DNA of 64,000 nucleotides from CBDFNN01 sp965250215. GTDB taxonomy: Bacteria > Bacteroidota > Rhodothermia > Rhodothermales > DATKEJ01. The DNA lies in contig CBDFNN010000003.1 of NCBI GenBank assembly GCA_965250215.1, positions 62,001 through 126,000 of the forward strand. Direction: 5' to 3'. Positions within the stretch are counted from its first letter, which is position 1; each line of letters opens with the position of its first letter. Below are positions 33,226 through 42,248 of the stretch, piece after piece. Below the pieces are notes generated by a model that did no database searches, was not told where the DNA came from, and worked only from the letters and a program-made list of their open reading frames with translations. Both the position numbers and the translations under genes were made by a program.

Positions 33226-34752
33226 ATGCATACCCCTAGCTTCCATCAACTGACCCTTTGGCTGCTCCTAGTTTCCATAAGCACCCTATCCTGTAGTGAC
33301 CCAACTCCCGAACCCATTCGGATATTGACAGGCGGCATTCGACATGAATCCAATACCTTCGTCCCCATTCTCACGACGGAAAATGAGTTCAGCATTGAAC
33401 GAGGAATGGACGCGCTTCAAGGCGAGGATTGGGCCCAATACCTTCAAGAAGCCCAAGTTGAGATCATTCCCACTCTGCATGTCAATGCCAGTCCCTTTGG
33501 AGTGGTAGCGCAATCGACCTATGAAGCCTTCAAAGAGGAAATCTTGGTGGGCGTTCGCGCAGCCGGGCGGCTCGACGGTATTTTCTTGGATATGCACGGC
33601 GCCTTGCACGCCGAAGGCTACCCAGATGCCCAAGCCGACTTCGTCCAGTCCATCCGTAACATTGTAGGCAAGGACGTGCTGATCTCCGGAAGCTTCGACC
33701 TGCATGGTAACATCTCCCAAGATTTCGTTGACGGATTAAATATCCTGACGGGCTATCGGACGGCTCCACACGTCGATGGGGCAGAAACACGACTTCGAGC
33801 CGTAACACTCCTTCACAATGCGATTCAAAATAAGCAAAATCCAGTCATCGCCCATCTCAATGTACCTATTCTGATTCCTGGCGAGAAAGGCATCACGGCT
33901 ATCGAGCCTCTCAAATTGCTGTATGAACAACTCCCTGACTTGGCCTTGCAAGAAGGTTTGCTTGATGGGTCTCTTTTTGTCGGCATGCCCTGGACGGATG
34001 TGCCTCGGGCCGGAATGAGCGTGCAGGTGGTGGCGGCCGATGCGTCCTATTTGGACTTGGCCGAAAAAGAAGTGCAGCGATTGGCGCAGGAGTTGTGGGA
34101 TCTGCGGAGCGGACTCATTTTCGATGTAGCTACCGATGACTTTGATGCTGCGGTTCAGACAGCCCGCGACGCGCCAGAAGCTACCGTTTTCATCACCGAC
34201 TCTGGGGACAATATCACGGCCGGTGCGGCGGGAGATAATCCTTTGGTCTTGGAGCGCTTGCTTGCACTCGGCGCCGAGGATGCGGTTGTAGCTGGCATAT
34301 TTGATGAAGCGGCGGTAGAAGCCTGTGAAGCTGCTGGGGTGGGGGCAGAAGTCACGCTCACTGTTGGCGGTAAACTGGATACGGTATTTGGCAAACCCTT
34401 TACATTTACTGGAACGGTTCGTTCGATCACGGAGACCCCAAGTCAGGATCGCCCTAAGCAGAGGCCAGCGGTGGTGGAGGTCGATGGCGTCCTCGTAGTC
34501 TTGCTAACAGAACGCAGATCGTTTACCTCGCCCGATGACTTTAGAGAGGTCAGTATTGACCCCTTGGCACATAAAATTGTAATTGTAAAGTTGGGCTACC
34601 TTTTTCAGGGTCTCCGCGATATTGCCCCACGGGCCATTATGGCCCTTACGCCTGGATTTGCCTACCAGGTCGTCGAAAATTTACCCTACCAAAACATACC
34701 TCGCCCGATCTATCCCATTGATCCGGAGATGTATTGGACACCGGGTAACTAA
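33226..34752 (+). CDS. M81 family metallopeptidase (MlrC-like) lipoprotein
   Basis: A 508-residue protein of the MlrC/microcystinase C family, whose members hydrolyse linear peptides and likely other amides with a zinc centre. Visible are a lipoprotein signal (LLLVSISTLSC), ILTGGIRHESNTFVP, FLDMHGALHAEGY, SGSFDLHGNIS and TGYRTAPHVDGAETR, which supply the His/Asp ligands. The C-terminal half has ITDSGDNITAGAAGDN. MlrC relatives are common in marine bacteria without microcystin links, so the peptide substrate is open. A decayed fragment of a related gene lies 3.8 kb upstream. Confidence 0.9.
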   Translation: MHTPSFHQLTLWLLLVSISTLSCSDPTPEPIRILTGGIRHESNTFVPILTTENEFSIERGMDALQGEDWAQYLQEAQVEIIPTLHVNASPFGVVAQSTYEAFKEEILVGVRAAGRLDGIFLDMHGALHAEGYPDAQADFVQSIRNIVGKDVLISGSFDLHGNISQDFVDGLNILTGYRTAPHVDGAETRLRAVTLLHNAIQNKQNPVIAHLNVPILIPGEKGITAIEPLKLLYEQLPDLALQEGLLDGSLFVGMPWTDVPRAGMSVQVVAADASYLDLAEKEVQRLAQELWDLRSGLIFDVATDDFDAAVQTARDAPEATVFITDSGDNITAGAAGDNPLVLERLLALGAEDAVVAGIFDEAAVEACEAAGVGAEVTLTVGGKLDTVFGKPFTFTGTVRSITETPSQDRPKQRPAVVEVDGVLVVLLTERRSFTSPDDFREVSIDPLAHKIVIVKLGYLFQGLRDIAPRAIMALTPGFAYQVVENLPYQNIPRPIYPIDPEMYWTPGN

Positions 34753-34784
34753 AAAGCCATCTACTTACCCTAATACATAATCCA

Positions 34785-36044
34785 ATGATACCCAACTATC
34801 GTCTTACATCACACATCCTTTTCCTGCTCCTCGTATTCCTTTTGGGTTCCCAGCATTCGCTATGGAGTCAGGTTGTGCTCTTTACCAATTTTGGCGGCGT
34901 TCAACCCAACGCTACCGCCACTAACTCGCAATTCTACCTGGACCCACCTCTCGCTGGTTATTATAATTCATCGGCCGACGATTTTACCGTTCCGGCCGGT
35001 GATGCCTGGGGTATTCGGACGATTCGCGTTAAGGGAAATTACTCAGATCCACTCCAGACAGGTCAGTTGGGGCCGGCTCTTTCGGTCAATTTATACATTT
35101 TTGGAGATGCTGGTGGCTTACCGAATCCCGCCGTATTCCCGGGTGGTGCGATCCATTCTGAAGTAGGCGTTCCCTATACTGATCTTGGAACTGCAGATTT
35201 TGAAATTGTTTGGCCGACGGGCGGAGTAGATCTAGCAGGTGGTCCAACGGGTACCACTTACTGGCTCGTGGTACAAGCCAATTTGGCCGTCTTGGCGGGA
35301 GGACAATGGAGCTGGACCGAAACCACTACTACTTCTGGCTCTCCTGCTGCCTGGGTACAGGAACGAGCGGGACCGCTCACTGGAATTAATGGCTGTGTCA
35401 TCCCCAACTGGGATACTCGGGCAAACTGTCTAGTCGCTGGATCCGAGCAGAATCTGGCTTTTGAATTGCTTGGATTACAATTACCGGTAGAACTCGTCTC
35501 TTTTGAGGGTCTCGTTGATGGCGGTCAGGTATTTTTGCAGTGGACGACCGCTAGCGAGACGAACAACGCAGGGTTTGAGGTCCAACACAAAACCAGTCAG
35601 AACGACTGGGAATCTCTCGCCTTGGTTGAGGGTGCCGGCACGACTCTCGAATCGCAATCCTACACATACCGCGTTGCCGACATGCTACTGGGCCCGCATA
35701 CTTTCCGACTAAAACAGTTCGACTATGATGGGACATTTGAATATAGCGCGGAAGTCAATGTTAGCATTGATGTGCCGGGAACCCATTTGTTAAGCGCGGC
35801 CTACCCGAATCCTTTCAACCCAGAAACTCGTTTTGAACTCACGCTCGCGACAGAGCAGCAGGTGCAGATTACAGTTTTTGATGGCGTGGGTCGGCAGGTG
35901 CAGAGTTTGCACGATGGAAGACTCGCGGCTGGATCGGTCTATGCCTTTAGCATACTGGCCGATGGACTTCCGAGCGGTGTCTATATCTACCAGGTGAAGG
36001 GAGAGACATTTACCGAAAGTCGGCGTGTGCTCCTTTCGAAGTAG
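34785..36044 (+). CDS. T9SS-secreted protein of unknown function
   Basis: A 419-residue exported protein with a signal peptide (FLLLVFLLGSQHSLWSQ). A beta-rich N-terminal domain, about 30-235, contains SADDFTVPAGDAWGIRTIRVKG and TTYWLVVQANL and looks like a carbohydrate-binding or lectin-like sandwich. A second segment, VELVSFEGLVDGGQVFLQW, is typical of the region preceding sorting domains. The C-terminal 85 residues (AYPNPFNPETRFEL, VFDGVGRQVQSL, LPSGVYIYQVKG) form a type A T9SS sorting domain. It follows the M81 gene by 32 bp and may be cotranscribed. Confidence 0.82.
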   Translation: MIPNYRLTSHILFLLLVFLLGSQHSLWSQVVLFTNFGGVQPNATATNSQFYLDPPLAGYYNSSADDFTVPAGDAWGIRTIRVKGNYSDPLQTGQLGPALSVNLYIFGDAGGLPNPAVFPGGAIHSEVGVPYTDLGTADFEIVWPTGGVDLAGGPTGTTYWLVVQANLAVLAGGQWSWTETTTTSGSPAAWVQERAGPLTGINGCVIPNWDTRANCLVAGSEQNLAFELLGLQLPVELVSFEGLVDGGQVFLQWTTASETNNAGFEVQHKTSQNDWESLALVEGAGTTLESQSYTYRVADMLLGPHTFRLKQFDYDGTFEYSAEVNVSIDVPGTHLLSAAYPNPFNPETRFELTLATEQQVQITVFDGVGRQVQSLHDGRLAAGSVYAFSILADGLPSGVYIYQVKGETFTESRRVLLSK

Positions 36045-36130
36045 TAGAGGTCTTTGCACCTAGGGGTGAGGGTCCAGCGTGACGTCACGACGATGAAGGA
36101 AAAGGTTTTCCTTTTACGTAAGTAGCCATT

Positions 36131-37873
36131 ATGAAGTATGCACTTCTGTTCAGCTTGACACTTGTTCTCACTGAGCAATCCCAGGCGCAATCGATTGGCA
36201 TCACGACCTATTGTAACCCGGTGGATGTCAACTATCAGTACAATTTCGAGCAGTTCAACGAGGGGATATCCTACCGATCTGGAGCCGATCCGGTCATCGT
36301 CAATCATAAAGATGAGTACTACCTTTTCTCGACAATCGCGCAGGGTTGGTGGCATTCTAAGGACCTGGGTCAGTGGCGTCATGTGAGCCCCGACAAGTGG
36401 GACGTTCGAGGTGTCGTGGCTCCGGCGGCGCGATCCGTGAGAGATACGCTTTACATGTTGCCGTCGACCCACGACCGGAGACCCATTTTCTACTCGACCC
36501 ATCCAGAAACGGGTCGGCTGGAATATTTTAACCGACTACTACCTACCCTTCCAAACGGGCCCTGGGATCCGGACCTATTCCACGATCCCGATACCGATGA
36601 ATGGTATCTGTATTGGGGCTCGTCCAATCTTTTTCCGCTCTATGGCATCAAGTTGGACCACAGCAAGAAACTCATGTACGAGGGCGAAGCCAAGGAGCTC
36701 TTTGTCCTGCATCCCGATGAGCATGGCTGGGAGCGATTTGGTCAAGACCATCGTGGGACGATCGATCCATTTATGGAGGGTGCCTGGATGACCAAGCATG
36801 GTGGAAAATACTATCTGCAATATGGTGCGCCCGGAACGGAGTACAACGTCTATGCTAATGGCACTTATGTTGGCGATGATCCGCTGGGTCCCTTTAACTA
36901 TGCGCCCTACAATCCCGTTTCCTATAAGCCGGGTGGCTTCATGACGGGGGCAGGGCATGGGAATACTTTTCAAGATAGATTTGGAAATTACTGGAACACC
37001 GGGACCGCCTGGGTGGCCGTCAATTGGAATTTTGAGAGACGCATTGTTCAGTTTCCGACCGGTTTTGATGAGGATGGACAGATGTTTGCCAACACGCGCT
37101 TTGGTGATTTCCCGCACTATTTACCCACAGAGAAATGGACCGATAAAGATGATCTTTTCACCGGATGGATGCTGCTGTCCTATGACAAGCCGGTTATCGC
37201 AAGTTCTGTTCGGGACACTTTTCATGTTGCCAATGTGACCGATGAAAATCCTCGCAGCTTTTGGGTGGGCGAGGGGAGTGGGCCAGACGAGAGCGTGACT
37301 ATTGATTTGGAGAAGAGCTATGAAGTCAAGGCGATTCAGGTCAACTATACCGACTACCAATCGAATATTTTTGAGAGCGACTCAACGACCTACACCCAAT
37401 TCCGAATCAGCGGATCGATCGATGGGGAGGACTGGTTTCCGATGGCCGATTTGACGGGTGAAAAGCGGGATCGTCCGAATGCCTATGTCGAAATGCCTTC
37501 ACCAAAGCAGGCCCGATACATCCGCTACGAACATGTTTATGTGGCTTCTCCGAATTTGGCCATTAGTGATATCCGTGTCTTTGGAAATGGAGATGGTCCG
37601 GCACCGTCGACCCCAGATAAACTGTTTGCTCGACGGGATGAAGACCAGCGAAATGTCTTTCTGACCTGGGAGCCAGTGGACGGCTCTGTGGGCTACAATT
37701 TGCTCTGGGGGATCGCGGCGGACAAGCTGTATCAGACCTACCAGGTCTTTGCGGATGCGGGCTCAAGTTTGGAACTTCGCGCGCTGGGTCTAGGGCAGGA
37801 CTACTATTTCGCGATCGAGGCTTTTGATGAAAATGGAGTTTCGAGTCAGAGCCCGCCAGTGCATGTACCTTAG
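36131..37873 (+). CDS. Secreted GH43-like glycoside hydrolase with F5/8 type C and Fn3-like domains
   Basis: A 580-residue exported protein (signal peptide to about residue 20, ending SQAQS). The first 340 residues are a five-bladed-propeller-type GH43 domain: SGADPVIVNHKDEYYLF carries the general-base Asp, WDPDLFHDPDTDEWYLYWG the second Asp, and TIDPFMEGAWM the catalytic Glu region. A discoidin-like (F5/8 type C) domain follows at about 360-490 (SVTIDLEKSYEVKAIQVNY, ARYIRYEHVYV), then a short Fn3-like end (VFLTWEPVDGSVGYNLLWG). It probably removes arabinose, xylose or galactose side chains from polysaccharides. Confidence 0.85.
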   Translation: MKYALLFSLTLVLTEQSQAQSIGITTYCNPVDVNYQYNFEQFNEGISYRSGADPVIVNHKDEYYLFSTIAQGWWHSKDLGQWRHVSPDKWDVRGVVAPAARSVRDTLYMLPSTHDRRPIFYSTHPETGRLEYFNRLLPTLPNGPWDPDLFHDPDTDEWYLYWGSSNLFPLYGIKLDHSKKLMYEGEAKELFVLHPDEHGWERFGQDHRGTIDPFMEGAWMTKHGGKYYLQYGAPGTEYNVYANGTYVGDDPLGPFNYAPYNPVSYKPGGFMTGAGHGNTFQDRFGNYWNTGTAWVAVNWNFERRIVQFPTGFDEDGQMFANTRFGDFPHYLPTEKWTDKDDLFTGWMLLSYDKPVIASSVRDTFHVANVTDENPRSFWVGEGSGPDESVTIDLEKSYEVKAIQVNYTDYQSNIFESDSTTYTQFRISGSIDGEDWFPMADLTGEKRDRPNAYVEMPSPKQARYIRYEHVYVASPNLAISDIRVFGNGDGPAPSTPDKLFARRDEDQRNVFLTWEPVDGSVGYNLLWGIAADKLYQTYQVFADAGSSLELRALGLGQDYYFAIEAFDENGVSSQSPPVHVP

Positions 37874-37976
37874 CCTAGAACTGCCCTGCGTTGTAATTAT
37901 TCCGGGCCTTTGAAAAGGCTCGCCTAAATGAGCTCTTTGATTTCGAATCTTCGATGTTTGATAAAAAACCATTTAC

Positions 37977-39452
37977 TTACAAAGCTAATTGCTTCTCGAG
38001 TGCTGGGGCGCAACAACTAACAGTGGCAGCTTGCTTCACGAGAAGACTTCCAGCCACGACATTCTCGACAGAGGCACATGTCAGAATGCCATTATCTCTG
38101 GCAGAAGCTGCCAGCTCACTCTCCTCTAAAGCAGGACTGCAAGAAGCATCAGCGCCCTCTTCTGCTGGCGCGCAGCAGCTCGCTCCACCATCGCTCGGAC
38201 GAGAATTACATACCCCTGTGGCTGGCAGCACCAGTTCAATTCGCCGTGCCGCTTCGTGCTTGCCAGCCAGTTCGTCTGCGACTGATCGAACTTGCTCATA
38301 TCCCGTTAGCATCAGAAAGGTGGGTGCGCGCCCATACGCCTTCATACCAACGATGAAGAAGTTTTTGTCGTGATGTGTTAACTCATCAATTCCATGTGGA
38401 GGAACTGTACCACACGAATGAAAATTGGGATCGATAAGTGGAGCTAATTCTGATGGCGCTTCTACGACGACGTCAACATCCAGACGCAACTCACGCAGCA
38501 TATGTAAATCTGGCCGAAAACCTGCGGCAACAACAATACGATCCACTTCAAAACCGACAGTTGAATCACCCTCTTGGGCACCGATTTCTAGACCTGTTTC
38601 GGTTTTCCGAATTTTCTTGACGCTAAAGGGTGCCATTAGCTGTAGCGTTCCATCCTCAATGGCATTCTTTGCAGCCATGCCGAGTGCTCCTCTCGCTGGC
38701 AATTCATCATTGATACCACCACCAAGCAATCGTTCTAGGTTGTTGCGGCGTAGACCCCAGTAGACTTTCGTGTTAGCGTTATTCTCTTTTAGCTTTAGAA
38801 GATCGAGAGCTGCATTTATTGCCGAGTGACCACCACCCAGAATCAGAGTTCTTTTTCCTTCGTATCTGGTCCTTTCTGTGTCAAGAACGTCAGGAATTCC
38901 ATATGTGATAAGATTCGAATTTTCTTCCTCTCCTGCTACAAACAGTCCATCCGTCCCAATTGGATTTGGGTTATACCAGGTACCGGATGCATCAATTACT
39001 GCGGATGCTTGAACGATAAATTGCTCACCCAAAGAGGTCTTGTAATGAACCGTGAAAGGCGCATTTTCCCTTCCTTTCGAAGAAGATTTACTTAATCCCA
39101 ATTTGGAGACGGAAACCACTTCAGCGTCATAAATAACTAGATCTTTCAGCACTGTTGTAGTCGCGGCTGGAATCAAATATTCATTAACGATTTCGCCGGC
39201 AGTTGGCAAGTGCTCTTTCTCTGGGTGCTGCCAGGATGTTTTCTCAAGAAGAGACACAACCTCCGAATCTGTTATGTATTTCCAAGGAGTGAATACTTTT
39301 ACATGTGCCCATTCTTGCATCGCTTGTCCGGCACTTTTACCTTTTTCAAGGACGAGAGGCTGGAGGCCTCTTTTTAGGAGGTGTGCAGCGGCTGCGATTC
39401 CAACCGGGCCTGCTCCAATAACAGCAATAATTTCGTTTTTTGATTTATTCAT
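37977..39452 (-). CDS. FAD/NAD(P)-dependent oxidoreductase with cysteine-rich tail
   Basis: A 491-residue flavoprotein. Two Rossmann motifs are present: AVIGAGPVGIAAAAHLL at about 10-26 for FAD, and LILGGGHSAINAALDLL near 214 for NAD(P), with the intervening ASGTWYNPNPIGTDG. The sequence style is that of flavin monooxygenase/ArsO-like proteins. The last 77 residues carry seven cysteines (415, 426, 427, 438, 459, 480, 481), three of them within SCCAPA, SCSPALE and SCCAPALE. Paired cysteines of this sort bind arsenite, mercury or other soft metals. Its upstream region shares a 23-bp motif with that of the adjacent PadR gene, suggesting direct regulation. Confidence 0.83.
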   Translation of the reverse strand: MNKSKNEIIAVIGAGPVGIAAAAHLLKRGLQPLVLEKGKSAGQAMQEWAHVKVFTPWKYITDSEVVSLLEKTSWQHPEKEHLPTAGEIVNEYLIPAATTTVLKDLVIYDAEVVSVSKLGLSKSSSKGRENAPFTVHYKTSLGEQFIVQASAVIDASGTWYNPNPIGTDGLFVAGEEENSNLITYGIPDVLDTERTRYEGKRTLILGGGHSAINAALDLLKLKENNANTKVYWGLRRNNLERLLGGGINDELPARGALGMAAKNAIEDGTLQLMAPFSVKKIRKTETGLEIGAQEGDSTVGFEVDRIVVAAGFRPDLHMLRELRLDVDVVVEAPSELAPLIDPNFHSCGTVPPHGIDELTHHDKNFFIVGMKAYGRAPTFLMLTGYEQVRSVADELAGKHEAARRIELVLPATGVCNSRPSDGGASCCAPAEEGADASCSPALEESELAASARDNGILTCASVENVVAGSLLVKQAATVSCCAPALEKQLAL

Positions 39453-39456
39453 GGTC

Positions 39457-39491
39457 TATACATTGTTAGTCTATGCATCGATCATCGATGC
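39457..39491 (-). promoter_or_regulatory. Operator candidate of the flavoprotein gene
   Basis: Immediately upstream of the flavoprotein start lies TATACATTG-N3-GTC-N-ATG-N-ATC (39457-39479, read on +). It is followed by a perfect palindrome, GCATCGAT-C-ATCGATGC, at 39475-39491. The first motif recurs in the PadR promoter at 39914-39936. The shared motif strongly suggests one regulator at both sites, most simply the PadR protein. Confidence 0.65.
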
Positions 39492-39511
39492 TATGATATA
39501 AATTTTTTTTA

Positions 39512-39904
39512 TCAAGAGTTCGTGCTGCGGCAATCGTCGGTTGACATAACCTCACAGTTCTCTAAGCACCTGGTCATATTCGTCCATTCTTTAAGCGCAA
39601 CTTGGAAAGCTTCTCGACCCTTCTCGGTTATCGAATAGACTTTTCTTTCACGACCAGAAACGATCTCGCTAGCACAAGTCACGTAGCCGCCCATTTCAAA
39701 TTGCTTAAGAACAGGATAAATCGTTCCTTCCGCTGGCTTACAACATCCATTTGTTTTGATTTTAACCTCTTTAGCCACATCATAGCCATGCAATGGCCGC
39801 TGATGCAGAACGCAAAGCATGAAAAACTTCGACAAGCTCATCTTGATCGTACTATTCCAGTAAGCTGGGCTCAATAAATCTGGTGCCTGTTTAACTTTAG
39901 TCAT
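39512..39904 (-). CDS. PadR family regulator with Cys-Cys motif
   Basis: A 130-residue winged-helix PadR protein: LSKFFMLCVLHQRPLHGYDVAKEV, GTIYPVLKQFEMGGYVT and RERKVYSITEKGREAF are the family core. The position before the recognition helix carries Cys54-Cys55 (TNGCCKPAEGTIYP), and the C-terminus has Cys113, Cys117 and Cys125. These cysteines suggest thiol-based sensing of a metalloid, metal or oxidant. It is on the same strand and immediately upstream of the cysteine-rich flavoprotein gene (60-bp gap), and its own promoter carries the same 23-bp motif, consistent with autoregulation. Confidence 0.9.
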   Translation of the reverse strand: MTKVKQAPDLLSPAYWNSTIKMSLSKFFMLCVLHQRPLHGYDVAKEVKIKTNGCCKPAEGTIYPVLKQFEMGGYVTCASEIVSGRERKVYSITEKGREAFQVALKEWTNMTRCLENCEVMSTDDCRSTNS

Positions 39905-39913
39905 GTCGCGATG

Positions 39914-39936
39914 TATACATTGAGGGTCGATGTATC
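39914..39936 (-). promoter_or_regulatory. Operator candidate of the PadR gene
   Basis: TATACATTG-N3-GTC-N-ATG-N-ATC at 39914-39936, 10 bp upstream of the PadR start, matches the motif at 39457-39479 at 18 of 23 positions. It begins inside the 10-bp palindrome ATGTATACAT (39911-39920). The remaining 39937-40161 gap holds no gene. Confidence 0.65.
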
Positions 39937-40161
39937 AAGATTTATGTATTCCTCCCAAATATGTTTCACTTGTTTCTAATTTTATCTCGACCATTGGGAG
40001 TCTTTCTAGATTTGGAGACCTTTCGTTGACATTCATTTCCGGTCGCTTGCATTTGAAAATCGGGGAGTGGCTGCTTATAAAAATTGCACCTCGCTGATCC
40101 TTGAGATTCGCTGAGGAGGTGATGGCGTTTCGCCTGCGCCATTCTCCGTCAAACTATTGAC

Positions 40162-40193
40162 AAAAAAGGAGGGTAGCGTTGCCGATACCCTCC
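40162..40193 (-). terminator. Rho-independent terminator of the barrel/YceI operon
   Basis: On the minus strand GGAGGGTA and TACCCTCC form a perfect 8-bp stem around a 10-nt loop, followed directly by six T residues. It lies 35 bp beyond the stop of the outer-membrane barrel gene, in the right place to end that operon. Confidence 0.92.
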
Positions 40194-40227
40194 TGCTTTC
40201 GAATCTGATTTGGCTAGCGTTCCGCAG

Positions 40228-41496
40228 CTAGAAACTCACGACTGCTTCAACGGCAACGCCGCTGAATTCACCATCCATAAAGAGGCTGCTAGTTGAAAAT
40301 CCTTCATATGATTGCCTGACGTATTCCACCTTCGTCATAACGTTCTTGGTCAAAAACCATCCGCCACCAATATTGAAGCGCGCGATGTCAATTTCTTCAC
40401 CAGCACTTGTCTTGCCTGTTACAAGATTGTAGCGGCCGCCTAGGTAAAGGTTTTCTCTTCCACCGACGCGATACAGTGCCTCTGCACCATACTGATTAAA
40501 GGTTCTTGAATCCGGTTCCGCTGTAGCTTTTCCTGATGAGTTCTCAAAAACACCGTAGAATTCAAAACCCTTAAATTTGACAAAAGGGTTGACCATGATG
40601 GCGGTCAATTCGTTACGGAAGCCTGGATCAAATCGACCAGTTCGGAAGTCGCTTGAAGACGTGGTCATGACGTTGTAGTATCGTGCACCGGCGCGATCTC
40701 CAGAATACATATATGTACGAGGTGCTTCGCTTACAGCGTATACTGATCCGGTCACTCGAACTCGAAGGTCTTCATTGAGCTGCTTGTCGTATCCAAGCTT
40801 GCCGACGAATGCTGGTTTTGCTGCAGGTGTCGAATTAACCGTGCTCTGATTGAGCTTCGTATTTGTTACCCCAAACATCGCGAGCACACCGTTATCCCGG
40901 TAGTAAACTTCGCCGCCAACTTCGGTTGTAAACGAGTCCATGATGTAGTTGCCGACAAAGGGGTTGAAGATCGCCCCACCGTTATCACTCCGGCGGAAGT
41001 GGTTATCGCCGTAGTTGATTTCCATATGTCCGACTTTCACGGTGACTTTGTCCATGATGCTTTCGGCGAAGCCATCAGAAATGAAGTCCAGATTGTCAAC
41101 CTGCAGATAACCGCCCTTTACGTATGGTTCTGAGTGGTGCCGCGAAGACAGATACGTACTGAGGTGCATGCGAATGCCCTTCTCCAACTGCACATCCAGA
41201 TCCAAGTTGGAAGTTGCGAGGTTGAAGTTATTACCTATATCCAGTAGTGTGTCAGCTGGAAGAATTCCGGTCGAGTGACCCAATCCCTGAAACTGCAATG
41301 TGTTGGATCCGCCAATCTTTACTTTGATGCCATTGAAGTCCGTATCCATTGTTTTGGGACTTTCGAAAATATTCAGCCCCCGTTGGTCCAGAGGGCGAAA
41401 ATTCTGTATGTCGCTTGTCGACTGCGCGAATACGCTACCGGTAGTTAAGAAGACTGCGATGAGCAATGCTGTGAGTGTAGTGACTGTTGTTTTCAT
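40228..41496 (-). CDS. Outer-membrane beta-barrel (porin-like) protein
   Basis: A 422-residue protein with a signal peptide (residues 1-24, ending GSVFAQ). A long barrel-like chain of alternating strands follows, with motifs such as VKVGHMEINYGDNHF, AEALYRVGGRENLYLGGRYN and KVEYVRQSYEGF, and a closing strand AVEAVVSF ending in Phe. The layout resembles phosphate-selective or alginate porins of the group, but the substrate is unknown. It is the last gene of a three-gene operon with two YceI proteins, closed by a strong terminator. Confidence 0.78.
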   Translation of the reverse strand: MKTTVTTLTALLIAVFLTTGSVFAQSTSDIQNFRPLDQRGLNIFESPKTMDTDFNGIKVKIGGSNTLQFQGLGHSTGILPADTLLDIGNNFNLATSNLDLDVQLEKGIRMHLSTYLSSRHHSEPYVKGGYLQVDNLDFISDGFAESIMDKVTVKVGHMEINYGDNHFRRSDNGGAIFNPFVGNYIMDSFTTEVGGEVYYRDNGVLAMFGVTNTKLNQSTVNSTPAAKPAFVGKLGYDKQLNEDLRVRVTGSVYAVSEAPRTYMYSGDRAGARYYNVMTTSSSDFRTGRFDPGFRNELTAIMVNPFVKFKGFEFYGVFENSSGKATAEPDSRTFNQYGAEALYRVGGRENLYLGGRYNLVTGKTSAGEEIDIARFNIGGGWFLTKNVMTKVEYVRQSYEGFSTSSLFMDGEFSGVAVEAVVSF

Positions 41497-41529
41497 AGTG
41501 TTATTATGCCGTGTGGCAGATTAATGGAA

Positions 41530-42195
41530 TTATGTAGTTGAAGCTTTAATTATCAGGTCAAACTGAACGACGATTTCGTCGCGTACTTTGATGAGCCCTC
41601 TGAAGGCCCTTGGCGGAATTATGCTGTAGTCAGTCATTCGAATTGGCAGGCTACCACTCAAATGGTAACTGCCGTCATCCGACTGAAACGCGGCCGCAAG
41701 CAATTCTACTTTTCGCTCAACTCCCGCCATCGTCAGGTAGCCGATTGCATTGATGCTGACCGAGTCGGCAGCTGACTGTTCAATTTGTGAGGCGCTGGAA
41801 AGCCGATAGGTAATTGCCGGATGTTCATCGGCACCCATCGCTCGTCGGAGTTCTCGATTCATGCGGCCACGGCCACATTCGAGTTTTGCAACGGCTACGT
41901 CGACTGTCGCATGGATCATATTCCAAGCTGCAGCCATGGCATCTAGAACGACGTTTTGTGCCTCACAGTCGAATGAGTTGATTGAGGTTGTGCCCTCGAT
42001 CCAAAGGCGGCTAGATGGTAAGAGTGTAAACTCGACATCGTTAATTCGCGGTGTTTCTGATTTCTCATCCTGCAGGCTTATCGTCGCAGGAGCGCCGAAC
42101 CAGTCTTGTTGCGAAAGCCCAAAGGAGTAAGACGAGCTTGCAATAATCAAGGACAATATGATGCTGAATATTTTCATGAATCGGGATTGGCGCAC
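41530..42195 (-). CDS. YceI family protein (larger paralog)
   Basis: A 221-residue exported protein; an N-terminal hydrophobic segment (IFSIILSLIIASSSYSFG) acts as signal peptide. The YceI lipocalin-like beta-barrel is recognised by LWIEGTTSINSFDCEAQ, the spaced KLECGRGRMNRELRRAMGADEHPAITYRL block, and YSIIPPRAFRGLIKVRDEIVVQFDL at the end. YceI proteins bind polyisoprenoid or fatty-acid-like ligands in the periplasm. It lies between the barrel gene and a second YceI gene. Confidence 0.88.
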   Translation of the reverse strand: MRQSRFMKIFSIILSLIIASSSYSFGLSQQDWFGAPATISLQDEKSETPRINDVEFTLLPSSRLWIEGTTSINSFDCEAQNVVLDAMAAAWNMIHATVDVAVAKLECGRGRMNRELRRAMGADEHPAITYRLSSASQIEQSAADSVSINAIGYLTMAGVERKVELLAAAFQSDDGSYHLSGSLPIRMTDYSIIPPRAFRGLIKVRDEIVVQFDLIIKASTT

Positions 42196-42248
42196 TTGGT
42201 TGAAATCGACTTAGTAGGGGAGAGAGTTTTCAAAACGCACGTCCCGTT

